Positions 33,817 through 44,300 of a DNA stretch of 64,000 bases are shown here, one piece after another. Numbering within the stretch: position 1 is the first letter of the stretch; each line of letters begins with the position of its first letter. This DNA is from Micromonospora fulviviridis. GTDB lineage: Bacteria; Actinomycetota; Actinomycetes; Mycobacteriales; Micromonosporaceae. The position numbers and the translations under genes were made by a program. Under the pieces are notes generated by a model. That model was not told where the DNA came from, searched no databases, and was given only the letters and a program-made list of their open reading frames with translations. Location of the stretch: positions 23,567 to 87,566 of the forward strand of contig NZ_BMRA01000011.1 in NCBI RefSeq assembly GCF_014648395.1, written 5' to 3'.

Positions 33817-35300
33817 GCACCGTCACCCCGCCCCGCCCGGCGCGCGGGTCGGCCTCGGTCGACGCGGCGGTACCGCCGCCCGCCGGGACCCGGCTCCCGC
33901 CGGCCACGGTGCGGCCGAAGGGCTGGTCGCTGCGGTTGCCCACGGCGTGGCCGCTGATCGCGCTCTTCGTGCTCTACCCGCTGTGGTGGGCGCTCGGGGT
34001 GTCCAGCTTCGTCTTCGTCATCTTCGCGGTGCCGATGCTGGTGCAGATGGTCCGCCGGGGCCCGGTCCGGGTGCCGCCCGGCTTCGGGATCTGGCTGCTC
34101 CTGCTGCTCTGGGTGGTGCTCTCCGCCGCGATGCTCGGCCTCACCGCTCCGAACACGCTGCCGCCGGGCGGCGGCGGCCGGTACATCGGCTGGGCCATCC
34201 GGCTGGCCAACTACGTCGGCATGACCGTGGTCATGCTCTACGTCTACAACCTGGGCGAGCGGGAGCTGTCCCGGCGCCGGATCGTCCGGCTCTTCGGGTT
34301 CATGGGCGTGGTCGTGGTGATCGGCGGCTGGCTCGGCTCGCTCTTCCCGACCCTCGGTTTCATCGCGCCGCTGCGGTTCATCCTGCCGCACTCGATCGCC
34401 AGTCAACCCTTCGTCGCCTCGCTCATGGACGTCAAGTTCGCCCAGGTCCAGCAGGTGATCGAGGGCGAGGCCAGCTCGCCCCGGCCGTCCGCGCCGTTCA
34501 CCTACACGAACTCGTGGGGCGAGAACACGGCGATCCTGCTCATCTGGCTGATCGTCGGCTGGGTGGTGCTGGGCAGGCCGCTGCGCCGGGTGGCCGGCGT
34601 GGCGATCGTGCTGGCCGCGATCTTCCCGATCATCTACTCGCTCAACCGCGGCCTCTGGATCGGTCTCGGCATCTCCGCGGTCTACGTGGCCATCCGACTC
34701 GCCCTGCGCGGCCGGATGGTGGTGCTCGGCGGGCTCGCGCTGGCGGTCGGGCTGATCGGGGTGCTGATCGTCGCCACACCACTGGGCCGCACCTTCGACG
34801 AGCGACTGCAGAACGGGCACAGCGACGACATCCGCACCACCCTCTCCGAGGGCGCGGTCACCGCGGCCAACCACTCACCGATCCTCGGCTACGGCGGCAA
34901 CCGGGCGCTGATCGGCAGCAACCGGTCGATCGCCATCGGCAAGTCCGACGACTGCAAGCAGTGCGGCAACCGGGAGTTGGGCAGCAACGGCCAGCTCTGG
35001 GCGATGCTGGTCGGCCAGGGCTACGTGGGCGCCATCTGCTACAACGGCTTCTTCCTCTACTGCCTCTGGCGCTACCGCCGCGACCACAGCGCGATCGGGA
35101 TCGCCGGCAGTCTCGTGCTCATCCTCATGCTCTTCTTCCAGTTCACCTACGGGGCACTGGAAGCCACCCTCGCCTACGGCCTGATCTCGGTCGCCCTGCT
35201 CGCCCGCAACGACCGGCTCCGCCGGGCGCTCGCGCCGGCGCCGCCCCGGGGCACCGTGGCCGGGTTGCGGGCCCGACTGGAAGCTGCCGGTGACCACTGA
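33813..35300 (+). CDS. Wzy/O-antigen-ligase-family membrane protein
   Basis: 495 aa with about ten to twelve membrane helices. A large external loop in the second half contains HSPILGYGGNRALIGS and CKQCGNRELGSNGQLW, the region where Wzy_C/WaaL-type enzymes carry catalytic Arg/His residues; this GxG...NRE...N-G-QLW order fits the O-antigen ligase family. It should polymerise lipid-linked repeat units outside the membrane. The ATG overlaps the previous TGA (ATGA). Its partner flippase is at 37383. Confidence 0.83.
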   Translation: MSTVTPPRPARGSASVDAAVPPPAGTRLPPATVRPKGWSLRLPTAWPLIALFVLYPLWWALGVSSFVFVIFAVPMLVQMVRRGPVRVPPGFGIWLLLLLWVVLSAAMLGLTAPNTLPPGGGGRYIGWAIRLANYVGMTVVMLYVYNLGERELSRRRIVRLFGFMGVVVVIGGWLGSLFPTLGFIAPLRFILPHSIASQPFVASLMDVKFAQVQQVIEGEASSPRPSAPFTYTNSWGENTAILLIWLIVGWVVLGRPLRRVAGVAIVLAAIFPIIYSLNRGLWIGLGISAVYVAIRLALRGRMVVLGGLALAVGLIGVLIVATPLGRTFDERLQNGHSDDIRTTLSEGAVTAANHSPILGYGGNRALIGSNRSIAIGKSDDCKQCGNRELGSNGQLWAMLVGQGYVGAICYNGFFLYCLWRYRRDHSAIGIAGSLVLILMLFFQFTYGALEATLAYGLISVALLARNDRLRRALAPAPPRGTVAGLRARLEAAGDH

Positions 35301-36505
35301 TGGTGTTCCGCGTACCCCCGGACGGCGACGGCCGCTCCGCCTACCTCGGTGAGCTGGCCGGGCTGATCTGGCCCGAGCCGGCCGAACCCGCCCTGCGCAG
35401 AGGTGGCGGCGGTTGGGTGGTGGTGCCCTCGGCGTCCCGCCCCCGGCTGCTGGTGCCCACCGGCTCCGGCCGGGCCGCGGCGAGCGCCGTCCGGCACTCC
35501 ACCGAGGCGGTCGGCCGCAAGGCCCGGCTGGTCCGGCAGGGGCTGGCCACCGCGTTCCGGCTCGGGCTGGGGCCGCTGGTGTTCCGCGACCGGCTGGTGG
35601 TGACCGGCGGTGGGCTGGACGCGTACCTGGCCGAGGTGCTGGGCGAGCGGGCGCTGGTCAGCCTGCACATCGGGCCGGCCCGGGCGAACCGCAAGCCGGT
35701 GCTGCAACTGCTCGCCCCGGACGGCCGGGCCCTCGGCTACGCGAAGCTCGGCGTCGACCCGCTGACCCGCGCCCTGGTCGACGCGGAGGCCGCCGCGCTG
35801 CGCCGGCTGGCCGACCTGCCGCTCGGCCCGGTCACCGTGGCCGCGGTACGCCACCACGGCGACTGGCACGGGCACGCGCTGCTGGTGCAGGAGGCGCTGC
35901 CGGTGCGGCTGCCCCGGGCCACCCCGGCCGCCGCCGAGGCGGCCGAACGGGCGGCCATGGTGGCGGTCGCCGGCTGTCTGGGCGTACGCCGGCGGTCGTG
36001 GGCGGGGAGCGACCACGCGGCCCGGCTGGCCGACGCGGTGGACGCGCTCGGTGCGCGGCCGGAGGCCGGGCGGCTGCGCGCGGCGCTCAAGACGGTCGCG
36101 GACCTGGACCCGACGGTGGCCTTCGGCGCCTGGCACGGCGACTGGAACGGCGGCAACAGCGCGGTGCTGGCCGACGGCCGGGTGCTGGTGTGGGACTGGG
36201 AGCGGTTCGAGGCGGACGTGCCGGTCGGCTACGACGAGCTGCACCGGGCGGTGCAGACCGCGATCGGCAACGACGGTGTCGAGCCGGTCGAGGCGGCGCG
36301 GGCGCTGATCGCCGGCGCGGACCGGGCGCTCGCGCCGTTCGACCCCGACGGGCGGGGCGCCGACCTGGTCGCCGTGCTCTATCTGGTTGAGCTGGCGGCC
36401 CGTTATCTGCGGGACCGGCAGGCGGAGGCGGGTGCGCGACTGGGGCACGTCGACACCTGGCTGCTGCCCGCCGTGGAGGAACACCTGGCCCGTCGGGCCC
36501 GGTGA
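35300..36505 (+). CDS. APH-fold kinase-like protein of the exopolysaccharide operon
   Basis: 401 aa. The catalytic block AFGAWHGDWNGGNSAVL (HxDxxxxN) and metal site VLVWDWERFEAD (DxE/D) match the APH/choline-kinase fold. The N-terminal ~150 residues differ from standard APH N-lobes. It lies in a tight chain of overlapping polymer genes (TGATG with Wzy; GTGA with the sulfotransferase region), so it probably phosphorylates a sugar, polyol or lipid intermediate. The substrate is unknown, and inactivity cannot be excluded. Confidence 0.7.
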   Translation: MVFRVPPDGDGRSAYLGELAGLIWPEPAEPALRRGGGGWVVVPSASRPRLLVPTGSGRAAASAVRHSTEAVGRKARLVRQGLATAFRLGLGPLVFRDRLVVTGGGLDAYLAEVLGERALVSLHIGPARANRKPVLQLLAPDGRALGYAKLGVDPLTRALVDAEAAALRRLADLPLGPVTVAAVRHHGDWHGHALLVQEALPVRLPRATPAAAEAAERAAMVAVAGCLGVRRRSWAGSDHAARLADAVDALGARPEAGRLRAALKTVADLDPTVAFGAWHGDWNGGNSAVLADGRVLVWDWERFEADVPVGYDELHRAVQTAIGNDGVEPVEAARALIAGADRALAPFDPDGRGADLVAVLYLVELAARYLRDRQAEAGARLGHVDTWLLPAVEEHLARRAR

Positions 36506-36522
36506 GAGTGAGGAGTGGGGAC

Positions 36523-37386
36523 GTGACGCTGGCCAAGGAGCAGGCGCTCCGCGCGGTGAAGTCGGTGAGCCGGACGGTCGGTCGGCTGACCGCCGGGTCG
36601 CGGATGGTGCCGGGATTCCTGATCGTGGGGGCGCAGCGCTGCGGCACCACCTCGCTGTTCAAGACGCTCTCGCAGCACCCGGGGGTGCTGCCGCCCGCCT
36701 ACCACAAGGGCGTGCACTACTTCGACGTGGACTACCGCCGGGGGATGAACTGGTACCTCGGCCACTTCCCCACCACCGCGAAAGCGGAGGCGGTGAAGGA
36801 GCAGGTCGGCGTACGCGGGATCACCGGCGAGTCGAGCCCGTACTACATGTTCCACCCGCTGGCGGCGCAGCGGATCGCCAAGGACCTGCCCTCGGTGAAG
36901 CTGCTCGTGTTGCTCCGCGACCCGGTGGAGCGGGCCTACTCGGCGCACTCCCACGAGCTGGCCCGGGGCTACGAGACCGAGCCGGACTTCGAGCGGGCGC
37001 TGGCGCTGGAGGAGGAGCGGACGGCGGGTGAGCGGGAGCGGATGACCGCCGACCCGACGTACGCGAGCCACCACCTCCAGCACAACGCGTACCTGGCCCG
37101 CGGGCGGTACATCGAGCAGGTGGAGCGGCTGGAGGCCCTGGTCGGCCGGGAGCGGCTGCACGTCATCGACAGCGACGACTTCTTCGCCGACCCGCGGCCC
37201 TCCTTCGACGCGGTCTGCGACTTCCTCGGCCTGCCCCGGTGGGCGGACATCGCCTTCGGCAAGCACAACTCGCGGTCCCGCTCGCCGATGTCGGCCGAGC
37301 TGCGGGCGCGGCTGGAGAACCACTTCGCCCCGTACGACGAGCGGCTGGCCTCCTGGTGGGGACGCGTGCCGTCGTGGCGGCGGTGA
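36523..37386 (+). CDS. PAPS-dependent sulfotransferase (Sulfotransfer_1 type)
   Basis: 287 aa from GTG 36523, chosen because GAGGAG lies 7 nt upstream; a GTGA-overlapping GTG at 36502 would add 7 residues. The 5'-phosphosulfate loop is IVGAQRCGTTSLFKTLSQHP and the 3'-phosphate site LLVLLRDPVERAYSAHSHEL, as in heparan-type sulfotransferases. It should sulfate a sugar hydroxyl or amine of the polymer. It is followed with GTGA overlap by the flippase gene. Confidence 0.88.
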   Translation: MTLAKEQALRAVKSVSRTVGRLTAGSRMVPGFLIVGAQRCGTTSLFKTLSQHPGVLPPAYHKGVHYFDVDYRRGMNWYLGHFPTTAKAEAVKEQVGVRGITGESSPYYMFHPLAAQRIAKDLPSVKLLVLLRDPVERAYSAHSHELARGYETEPDFERALALEEERTAGERERMTADPTYASHHLQHNAYLARGRYIEQVERLEALVGRERLHVIDSDDFFADPRPSFDAVCDFLGLPRWADIAFGKHNSRSRSPMSAELRARLENHFAPYDERLASWWGRVPSWRR

Positions 37387-38984
37387 CCCGCGCGGACGCC
37401 GGCGGCACCCCGACGCTCACCGCACCGGCCGGCGGACCCGGCGCCGCCGGCGGACCCGGCGCGGGCCTGGGCGGCGCGGCCCGGCAGGGCTTCGCCAACC
37501 TGGTCGGGGTGGGCCTGGCGGCGGTGGCCGGCTTCGGGCTGAACATCGTCATCGCCCGCGGCTGGTCGGTCCGCGAGGCCGGCATGTTCTTCGCGGCCAC
37601 CAGCGCCTTCATGATCGCCGCGTCGGCGGCCCGGCTCGGCACCGACGTGGGGACCGTCTACTTCGTCAGCCGGCACCGGACCCTCGACCAGCGGGACCGG
37701 ATCCGCGGCACGATCCTGGCCGGGCTGCTGCCGGTGCTGGCGGTCGGCGCGCTGCTCGGGCTGGCCGGCTGGCTGGCCGCCCCGGCCCTGGCCGAGGCCA
37801 CCATGCCGGAGGCCGGCCCCGGCGGGGTGACCGCGCTGCGCATCCTGCTGGCGTTCGTGCCGCTGGCCGCGCTGAACGACTACGCGCTCGCCGCCTGCCG
37901 CGGCTTCGGCCAGATGCGGCCGCTGCTCACCGTGGAACGGCTCGGCCGCACCCTGGTGCAGTTCCTGGCCGTGGCGGTGGCCGCCTGGCTCGGGCTCTCC
38001 GCCACCGTCGCGCTGCCGCTGGCCTGGGTGGTGCCCTACCTGTTCGCCGCGGCGGTCGCGCTGGCATGGCTGGGCCGGCTGGTCCGCCGGGCCGGCCGGC
38101 AGGTGACCCGACCCGTGCCGACGGGCGAACTGGTCGGGCCGTTCTGGCGGTTCACCGGGCCGCGCGCGGTCAGCAGCCTGGCCGCGATCGTGGTGCAGCG
38201 GCTGGACATCGTGCTGCTCAGCGCCCTGCGCGGGCCGGCCGACGCGGCGATCTACACGGCGGCGACCCGGTTCCTGGCGCTCGGTCAGCTCTCCAGCGTG
38301 GCGCTCTCCAGCTCGGTGCAGCACCGGCTGGCGGCCGCCTTCGCCCGCGACGACCGGGCCGAGGCGCGGCAGCTCTACCAGGCCGCGACCGGGTGGCTGG
38401 TGCTGCTCTCCTGGCCGGCGTACCTGCTGTTCGCGGCGTTCGCCACGCCGATGCTGGCGCTGTTCGGCTCCGGCTACGGCGACGGTCACCGGGTGGTGCT
38501 GCTGCTCGCGCTGACCATGCTGGTGGCCACCGGCTGCGGCATGGTCGACATGGTGCTCAACATGGCCGGCCGGACCGCCTGGACCTTCTACAACGCGATG
38601 GCCGGCACGGTGCTCAACGTGGTCGCCAACCTCGTGCTCATCCCGCGGTACGGCATCCTCGGCGCGGCCCTGGCCTGGACCGTCTCCATCCTGGTCACCA
38701 ACCTGGTGCCGCTGGGCCAGCTCTGGTGGTCGATGCGGCTGCACCCGTTCGGCGCCGGCACCCGGGCCGCCATGGCGCTGGCCGTCGCCGCGTTCGGCCT
38801 GCCGCTCGGGGTGGCCAGCCTGCTCGACGCCCCGGTGCCGGCGCTCGCCCTGGTGGCGGCCGGCGGCGCGGCGGCGTACCTGGCCGGCGCCTGGCGCTGG
38901 CGGACCACCCTGCACCTCGACGCGCTGCGCGCGCTGCGGCGGGGCCGGAACCGCACCGGCGCGAACCCGGCCGCCCAGTCCTGA
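37383..38984 (+). CDS. Wzx-like polysaccharide flippase (MOP superfamily)
   Basis: 533 aa with about twelve to fourteen membrane helices. It begins with a Gly/Ala/Pro-rich leader and then GFANLVGVGLAAVAGFGLNIVIAR, typical of the first helix of the PST/MATE-like oligosaccharide transporters. FWRFTGPRAVSSLAAIVVQRLDI is the mid-protein repeat where the second half begins. It moves the lipid-linked repeat unit to the outer face of the membrane. The GTG start overlaps the sulfotransferase TGA. Confidence 0.85.
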   Translation: MTRADAGGTPTLTAPAGGPGAAGGPGAGLGGAARQGFANLVGVGLAAVAGFGLNIVIARGWSVREAGMFFAATSAFMIAASAARLGTDVGTVYFVSRHRTLDQRDRIRGTILAGLLPVLAVGALLGLAGWLAAPALAEATMPEAGPGGVTALRILLAFVPLAALNDYALAACRGFGQMRPLLTVERLGRTLVQFLAVAVAAWLGLSATVALPLAWVVPYLFAAAVALAWLGRLVRRAGRQVTRPVPTGELVGPFWRFTGPRAVSSLAAIVVQRLDIVLLSALRGPADAAIYTAATRFLALGQLSSVALSSSVQHRLAAAFARDDRAEARQLYQAATGWLVLLSWPAYLLFAAFATPMLALFGSGYGDGHRVVLLLALTMLVATGCGMVDMVLNMAGRTAWTFYNAMAGTVLNVVANLVLIPRYGILGAALAWTVSILVTNLVPLGQLWWSMRLHPFGAGTRAAMALAVAAFGLPLGVASLLDAPVPALALVAAGGAAAYLAGAWRWRTTLHLDALRALRRGRNRTGANPAAQS

Positions 38985-39012
38985 CCCGTTCCTGCGTACC
39001 GATGGGACCCCG

Positions 39013-39945
39013 ATGACCAGCAGCACGCCCCTCGCCCCGCACTCCGGCCTGTCGACCGTGAAGGCCGCGAAGCTCGCCGCCGTCGGCCTGCTGGCGGACC
39101 GGAAGGAACGCCGCGAGCTGGAGCGGCCGGTGGAGGCCGCCAACCGCAAGCTCAGCCTGAAGGTCGAGCGGCCGATCTTCATCCTCGGCGCGCCCCGCTC
39201 CGGCACCACGTTCCTGGGCAGCTGCGTGGGCGCGCTGCCGGACGTGTCGTACCACTTCGAGCCCCGGCTGACCAAGGCGGTGGCCCGCTGCGTGTACGAG
39301 GGGAGCTGGACCCCGCAGCGGGCGGCCCGCTACTTCCGCGGCTACTACGGGGCGCTGCTCGCCGCCTCCGGTCACGGCGGGCTGCGGTTCGCCGAGAAGG
39401 ACCCGGAGAACTGCTTCATCGTGCCCTTCCTGGCCGAGGTCTTCCCGGACGCGGTCTTCCTGCACGTCTACCGGGACGGCCGGGACGTGGCGGTGTCGCA
39501 CGCCGAGCAGCCGTGGCTGAACGCCGCCTCGACGGGCACCGGGAAGAGCGGCCGCGGCGGCACGCCCTGGGGGGCCGCGCCCCGGTTCTGGGTGGAGCCG
39601 GAGCGGCGCGAGGAGTTCAGCCAGGTCTCCGACCTGCGCCGCTCGGCCTGGATGTGGCGCCGCTTCACCAGCAGCGCGCTGGCCCAGCTCGCCGGCCTGC
39701 CGGCGGAACGGGTCCGGCACCTCCGCTACGAGGACATCGTCAGCCGCCCGGCCGAGGCGGCCGAGGTGGTCGCCGACTTCCTGGCCGTCGGTGACCCGGC
39801 GGGCCGGGAGGCGCTGCACGCCCGGTTCGCCAAGGCCCGGCCGAACTCGGTCGGTCGGTGGCGGCAGCGGCTGACCGAACAGGACCTCGCCGACGTGGTC
39901 GCCGAGGCGGGGCCGCTGCTCAGCGAACTCGGCTACACCGCGTAA
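39013..39945 (+). CDS. PAPS-dependent sulfotransferase
   Basis: 310 aa. Phosphosulfate loop: FILGAPRSGTTFLGSCVG; 3'-phosphate site: HVYRDGRDVAVSHAEQPWL. It contains an extended Gly-rich insertion (TGTGKSGRGGTPWGAAP) and is a distant relative of the sulfotransferase at 36523, so two different positions on the glycan may be modified. It follows the flippase gene by 28 nt and belongs to the same operon. Soluble, therefore acting on a cytoplasmic donor-linked intermediate. Confidence 0.87.
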   Translation: MTSSTPLAPHSGLSTVKAAKLAAVGLLADRKERRELERPVEAANRKLSLKVERPIFILGAPRSGTTFLGSCVGALPDVSYHFEPRLTKAVARCVYEGSWTPQRAARYFRGYYGALLAASGHGGLRFAEKDPENCFIVPFLAEVFPDAVFLHVYRDGRDVAVSHAEQPWLNAASTGTGKSGRGGTPWGAAPRFWVEPERREEFSQVSDLRRSAWMWRRFTSSALAQLAGLPAERVRHLRYEDIVSRPAEAAEVVADFLAVGDPAGREALHARFAKARPNSVGRWRQRLTEQDLADVVAEAGPLLSELGYTA

Positions 39946-39971
39946 GGGCCGTCGCGCCGGGCCGTCGCGCC
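39946..39971 (+). repeat. 13-bp perfect tandem repeat
   Basis: GGGCCGTCGCGCC occurs twice without spacer directly after the sulfotransferase stop. It has no evident role. Confidence 0.7.
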
Positions 39972-40079
39972 GGTAGAGTGCCAGGGGTCGCCCGCCCGTC
40001 CCGGCGCGCCGCTCCGCTGACACGGGGTCGCCGGGGCCGACAACCGTGGGGCCGGCGACCATCCTGGGGAGAGGTTGCG

Positions 40080-41150
40080 GTGGTACGACGGTTACGACGG
40101 ACGATGGCGGCCGTGTTCGCCCTGACCTGCCTCGTTCCGGCGGTGGCGGCCTGTGACTTCGGCTCGACCGACCGGCCGGACGGTGGCACGACGGCGGCGG
40201 CGCCCCCGCCCACGGTGACGCCCCGGACCAGCCCGGTCCGGACCACCGGTCGCGGGCCGGAGCTGCCGGAGAAGGGCGCCTGGGTGGGCGCCTGGGTCAA
40301 GCCGCAGTTCCACAACGCCACCGGGCGGGCGGCCGCGTTCGACGACTTCAACCGCGCGGCCGGCGGCGAGCTGACCATCGCGCACATGTTCCACGAGTGG
40401 AACGAGGCCTTCCCGGGCGCCACCGAGCGGGCCTTCCAGTCCCAGGGGAAGCTCCAGATGATCTCCTGGCAGGGCACCGACACCCGGTCGACGGTCAGCG
40501 GCGTCTACGACTCGCTGATCCGGCAGCGGGCCGCGGACGTCAAGGAGTTCGGCGTGCCGGTGCTGCTGCGCTACCGGTGGGAGATGGACCGGCCGAACCT
40601 GGCCGCCAGCATGCACTCCCCGGAGGACTACGTCGCCGCCTGGAAGCACGTCCGGGCCATCTTCACCGAGGCCGGCGTCACCAACGCGGCCTGGGTGTGG
40701 TGCCCGCACGCGGACGGTTTCGCCGAGCCCGACCGGGACGCCGCCGCCTACTACCCCGGTGACGACCAGGTCGACTGGCTCTGCGCCGACGTCTACCCGG
40801 GCCCGGAGTGGAACAGCTTCACCGACCGGATGGACCACTTCATGGCCTTCGCGCAGAAGCACCCGCGGCCGGTGGTCATCGGCGAGTTCGGGCTCACCCA
40901 GGAGGGCCGGCCCGGCCAGCGGGCCAACTGGATGCGCGAGGTCGGGCCGTACCTGAAGAAGCACCCGCAGATCAAGGCGGCCGTCTACTTCGCCGCCCGG
41001 CAGACCACGAAGCCCTTGTACGACAGCACGTTCGGCAACGACCCGGAGAGCGCGGCGGTGTTCCGCGAGATGGCCACCGATCCGTACTTCAATCCCCCGC
41101 CGCCGGATCTCAGCGTCTCCTCGGCGCCACCCTCCGTACCGAGTCGATGA
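40080..41150 (+). CDS. Secreted GH26-like glycoside hydrolase lipoprotein
   Basis: 356 aa. The signal peptide ends in the lipobox LVPAVAAC. The mature domain has GH26 features: WVGAWVKPQFH, the general acid in LLRYRWEMD (Glu after the WEM strand), VWCPHADGF and the nucleophile in VVIGEFGLTQEG. GH26 enzymes act on beta-mannan or related chains, but bacterial polysaccharide loci often keep such proteins as chain-processing hydrolases or lyases. GTG 40080 follows GGGGAGAGG. It resembles the domain of the protein at 25721. Confidence 0.8.
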   Translation: MVRRLRRTMAAVFALTCLVPAVAACDFGSTDRPDGGTTAAAPPPTVTPRTSPVRTTGRGPELPEKGAWVGAWVKPQFHNATGRAAAFDDFNRAAGGELTIAHMFHEWNEAFPGATERAFQSQGKLQMISWQGTDTRSTVSGVYDSLIRQRAADVKEFGVPVLLRYRWEMDRPNLAASMHSPEDYVAAWKHVRAIFTEAGVTNAAWVWCPHADGFAEPDRDAAAYYPGDDQVDWLCADVYPGPEWNSFTDRMDHFMAFAQKHPRPVVIGEFGLTQEGRPGQRANWMREVGPYLKKHPQIKAAVYFAARQTTKPLYDSTFGNDPESAAVFREMATDPYFNPPPPDLSVSSAPPSVPSR

Positions 41151-41337
41151 TCTTCCCTCGTCTTTTCGTGTGACCTGGGGCGTTTTCTCGGTCAAAAAGG
41201 CCGATCCCGGGTGGACGGGCGACGGGGGGATGCGAGAAGGTATTGCTCTCACGTCTGCGGTCGGCCGTGAGGCGCCCCACCTCGCGCCGACACCGGCCAT
41301 GACCGCAGCGCCTCCGACGTTTCCCCCGGAGTAGCCT

Positions 41338-44300
41338 GTGGCTTCCTCGCTCCTGAGACACCGCTCGGTGTCCGCTCTCGGCGTCGCCGTACTCGGCATC
41401 GCCACCCTTTTCACCCCCGTGCCCGCGCTCGCCGCGCCCGCGCCGGACCACACCACGATGGTCAGCGAGGTGCCGACGGACAAGACGCCGAACATCAACG
41501 ACGGCAACGTCGTCGCCATCTACGACGCCGGCACCAAGGTGATCGTGGGTGGCTCGTTCACCAAGGCGCAGAACCGCGGCGCGTCGACCACCGAGGTCAC
41601 CCGGAAGGGCGTGCTGGCCTTCGACAAGGCGACCGGCAAGCTCGACGAGGCCTTCGCCCCGGTGCTCGACGGCGAGGTCACGGCGATCATCGCCGGCCCG
41701 ACGCCGGGCACCGTCTATCTGGCCGGCACCTTCAACCAGGTGAACGGCACCAACTTCCGGAAGCTCGCCCTGCTCAACGTCGCCGACGGCACGCCGGTCG
41801 CCGGCTTCAAGGGCCCGGCGTTCAACGGCACGGTGAGCGACATCGCCCTGGTCGACGGGCGGCTCCTGGTCGGCGGCATCTTCTCCACGGTGACCGCGAC
41901 GACCACCCGTAACGGGCTGGCGTCGCTGAACCCCACCACGGGCGCGGTGACCGACTACCTCACCGTGGCGCTGACCGAGAACCACAACTGGACCAGCACC
42001 AACGGCGGCGCGAAGGCCGGCGTCGGCGTGGAGAAGCTGACCGTCTCGCCGGACGGCAAGCATCTCATCGTCATCGGCAACTTCAAGAAGGCCAACGGCG
42101 TCGTCCACGACCAGATCGTCCGGATCGACCTGGGCGACAGCGCGGCCACCATCGCCGACTGGAACACCGACGGCTACTCGGCGGCCTGCCGGTACATCTC
42201 GTTCGACTCGTACGTGCGGGACGTGCAGTTCTCCCCGGACGGCAAGTACTTCGTCGTGGTGACCACCGGCGCGTCGTACCCGGGGACGCTCTGCGACTCG
42301 GTGGCTCGCTGGGAGACCACCGCCAGCGGTAACGGCCAGCAGCCGACCTGGGTGAACTACAGCGGCGGCGACACCTTCCTCTCCACCGGGATCAGCGAGA
42401 AGGCCATCTACGTCGGCGGCCACTTCCGCTGGTCGAACAACCCGCTCGCGCGGGACAAGGCGGGCCCCGGCGCGGTGCCGCGGGCCAGCATCGCGGCCCT
42501 CGACCCGGCCAGCGGCCTGCCGCTGTCCTGGAACCCGGGCCGCCACCCGCGCGGCTACGGCGTCACCGAGATGCTGGTGACCCCGGAGGGCCTCTGGCTG
42601 GGCAGCGACCAGGAGTACATCGGCAACTTCGACTACCAGCGGAAGCGGCTCGCCTTCTTCCCGCTGGACGGCGGCAACGCCCCGCACTCGACCAGCACCA
42701 AGGGCCTGCCGGGTGACGTCTACCAGGCCGGCCGCGCGGCGCAGACCGAGGTCCTCTACCGGGTCAACGCCGGTGGTCCGGCCATCCCGGCGACCGACGG
42801 CGGCCCGGACTGGGCCGGCGACACGGCCACCGAGCCCAGCCCGTACCACAACAGCGGCAACACCGCGCAGACGTACGGCACCAACGCGACGTTCGACGCG
42901 ACGGTGCCGGCGAGCACCCCGGCGACGCTGTTCAACGCCGAGCGGTGGGACCAGGCGACCGCCCCGGACATGCAGTGGGACATCCCGGTCGCCGCGGGCA
43001 CCCGGGTCGACGTGCGGCTCTACTTCGCCAACCGGTACGCCAAGACCGGCGTGGTCGGCGCGCGCAAGTTCGACGTCAGCGTCGACGGCGTGCTCAAGCT
43101 GAACGACTTCGACCCGGTGGCCGGCGCGGGCGGCACCGACCGCGGCACCATGCGGTCCTTCTCCGTGGTCAGCGACGGCGTGGTCGACATCGACTTCGGC
43201 CGGGTCCTGGAGAACCCGCTCGTCCAGGGCATCGAGATCGTCAAGACCGCGCCGACGCCGGACGCGGCGGACGTCCTCTACCGGGTCAACGCCGGTGGCG
43301 ACCAGCTGGCCGCGCCGAGCGGCCCGGCCTGGGCCACCGACAGCGTGGCGACGCCGAGCACCTACCACAACACCGGCAGCAACGTCACGGCGTACGGCAC
43401 CAACGCGACGGTCGACGCCACCGTGCCGTCCGGCACCCCGATCGCGCTGTTCAACAGCGAGCGCTGGGACCTGTCGACCACTCCGGACATGCAGTGGGAC
43501 TTCCCGGTCCCGGCGGGCACCCCGGTCCAGGTGCGGCTCTACCTGGCCAACCGCTACGCCAAGACCGGCGTGGTCGGCGCGCGCAAGTTCGACGTCAGCG
43601 TCGACGGTGTGCTCAAGCTGAACGACTTCGACCCGGTCGCCGCCACCGGCGGCACCAGCCGGGGCACCATGCGGGCCTTCGCGGTCACCAGCGACGGCAA
43701 CATCGACATCGACTTCGGTCGGGTCGTGGAGAACCCGCTCGTCCAGGGCATCGAGATCGTCAAGCTCCCGCCGGTGCCGCCCACCACGACGCTGGACAGC
43801 ATCACCAAGCGGTCGTACGACGGGGCGAGCGCGGTGGGCGACGCGACCTCGGTGGCCAACGCGGACAGCACCCGGTGGTCCGCGATCAAGGGCGCGTTCT
43901 GGGTCGGCGGTGACCTGTTCTACGGCGTCAACGGCGACCTCTACAAGCGCTCGTTCGACGGCACCACCTTCGGCACCCCGAAGAAGCTCGACCCGTACCA
44001 CGACGCCAAGTGGGACCTCGTCGTCACCGGCTCCGCGCCGGAGGGCTCGACCTACGCGGGCATGACTGTCGACTTCTCCGCCGAACTGCCGAACGTGACC
44101 GGCATGTTCTACACCGCCGGTCGCATCTACTACACGCTGGCCGGCCAGAACGCCCTGTTCTGGCGGGGGTTCACCCCCGACACCGGCGTCGTCGGCGCCG
44201 AGCGGGGCACGGTCGCCGGCACCACCGGCTACGGCGGCGTGGGTGGCATGTTCCTCAGCGACGGCAAGCTCTACACCGTGGCCCGCGGCCACGGCCACCT

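Noticed and set aside
39946..39971. The 13-bp tandem repeat as a regulatory site
   Set aside because: It sits in a GC-rich gap after a stop codon without symmetry or nearby promoter signals.
41110..44298. A 1062-residue minus-strand open frame opposite the secreted malectin-domain gene
   Set aside because: It has no recognisable motif, mirrors the GC3 bias of the real gene, and conflicts with the signal peptide and repeated domains on the plus strand.
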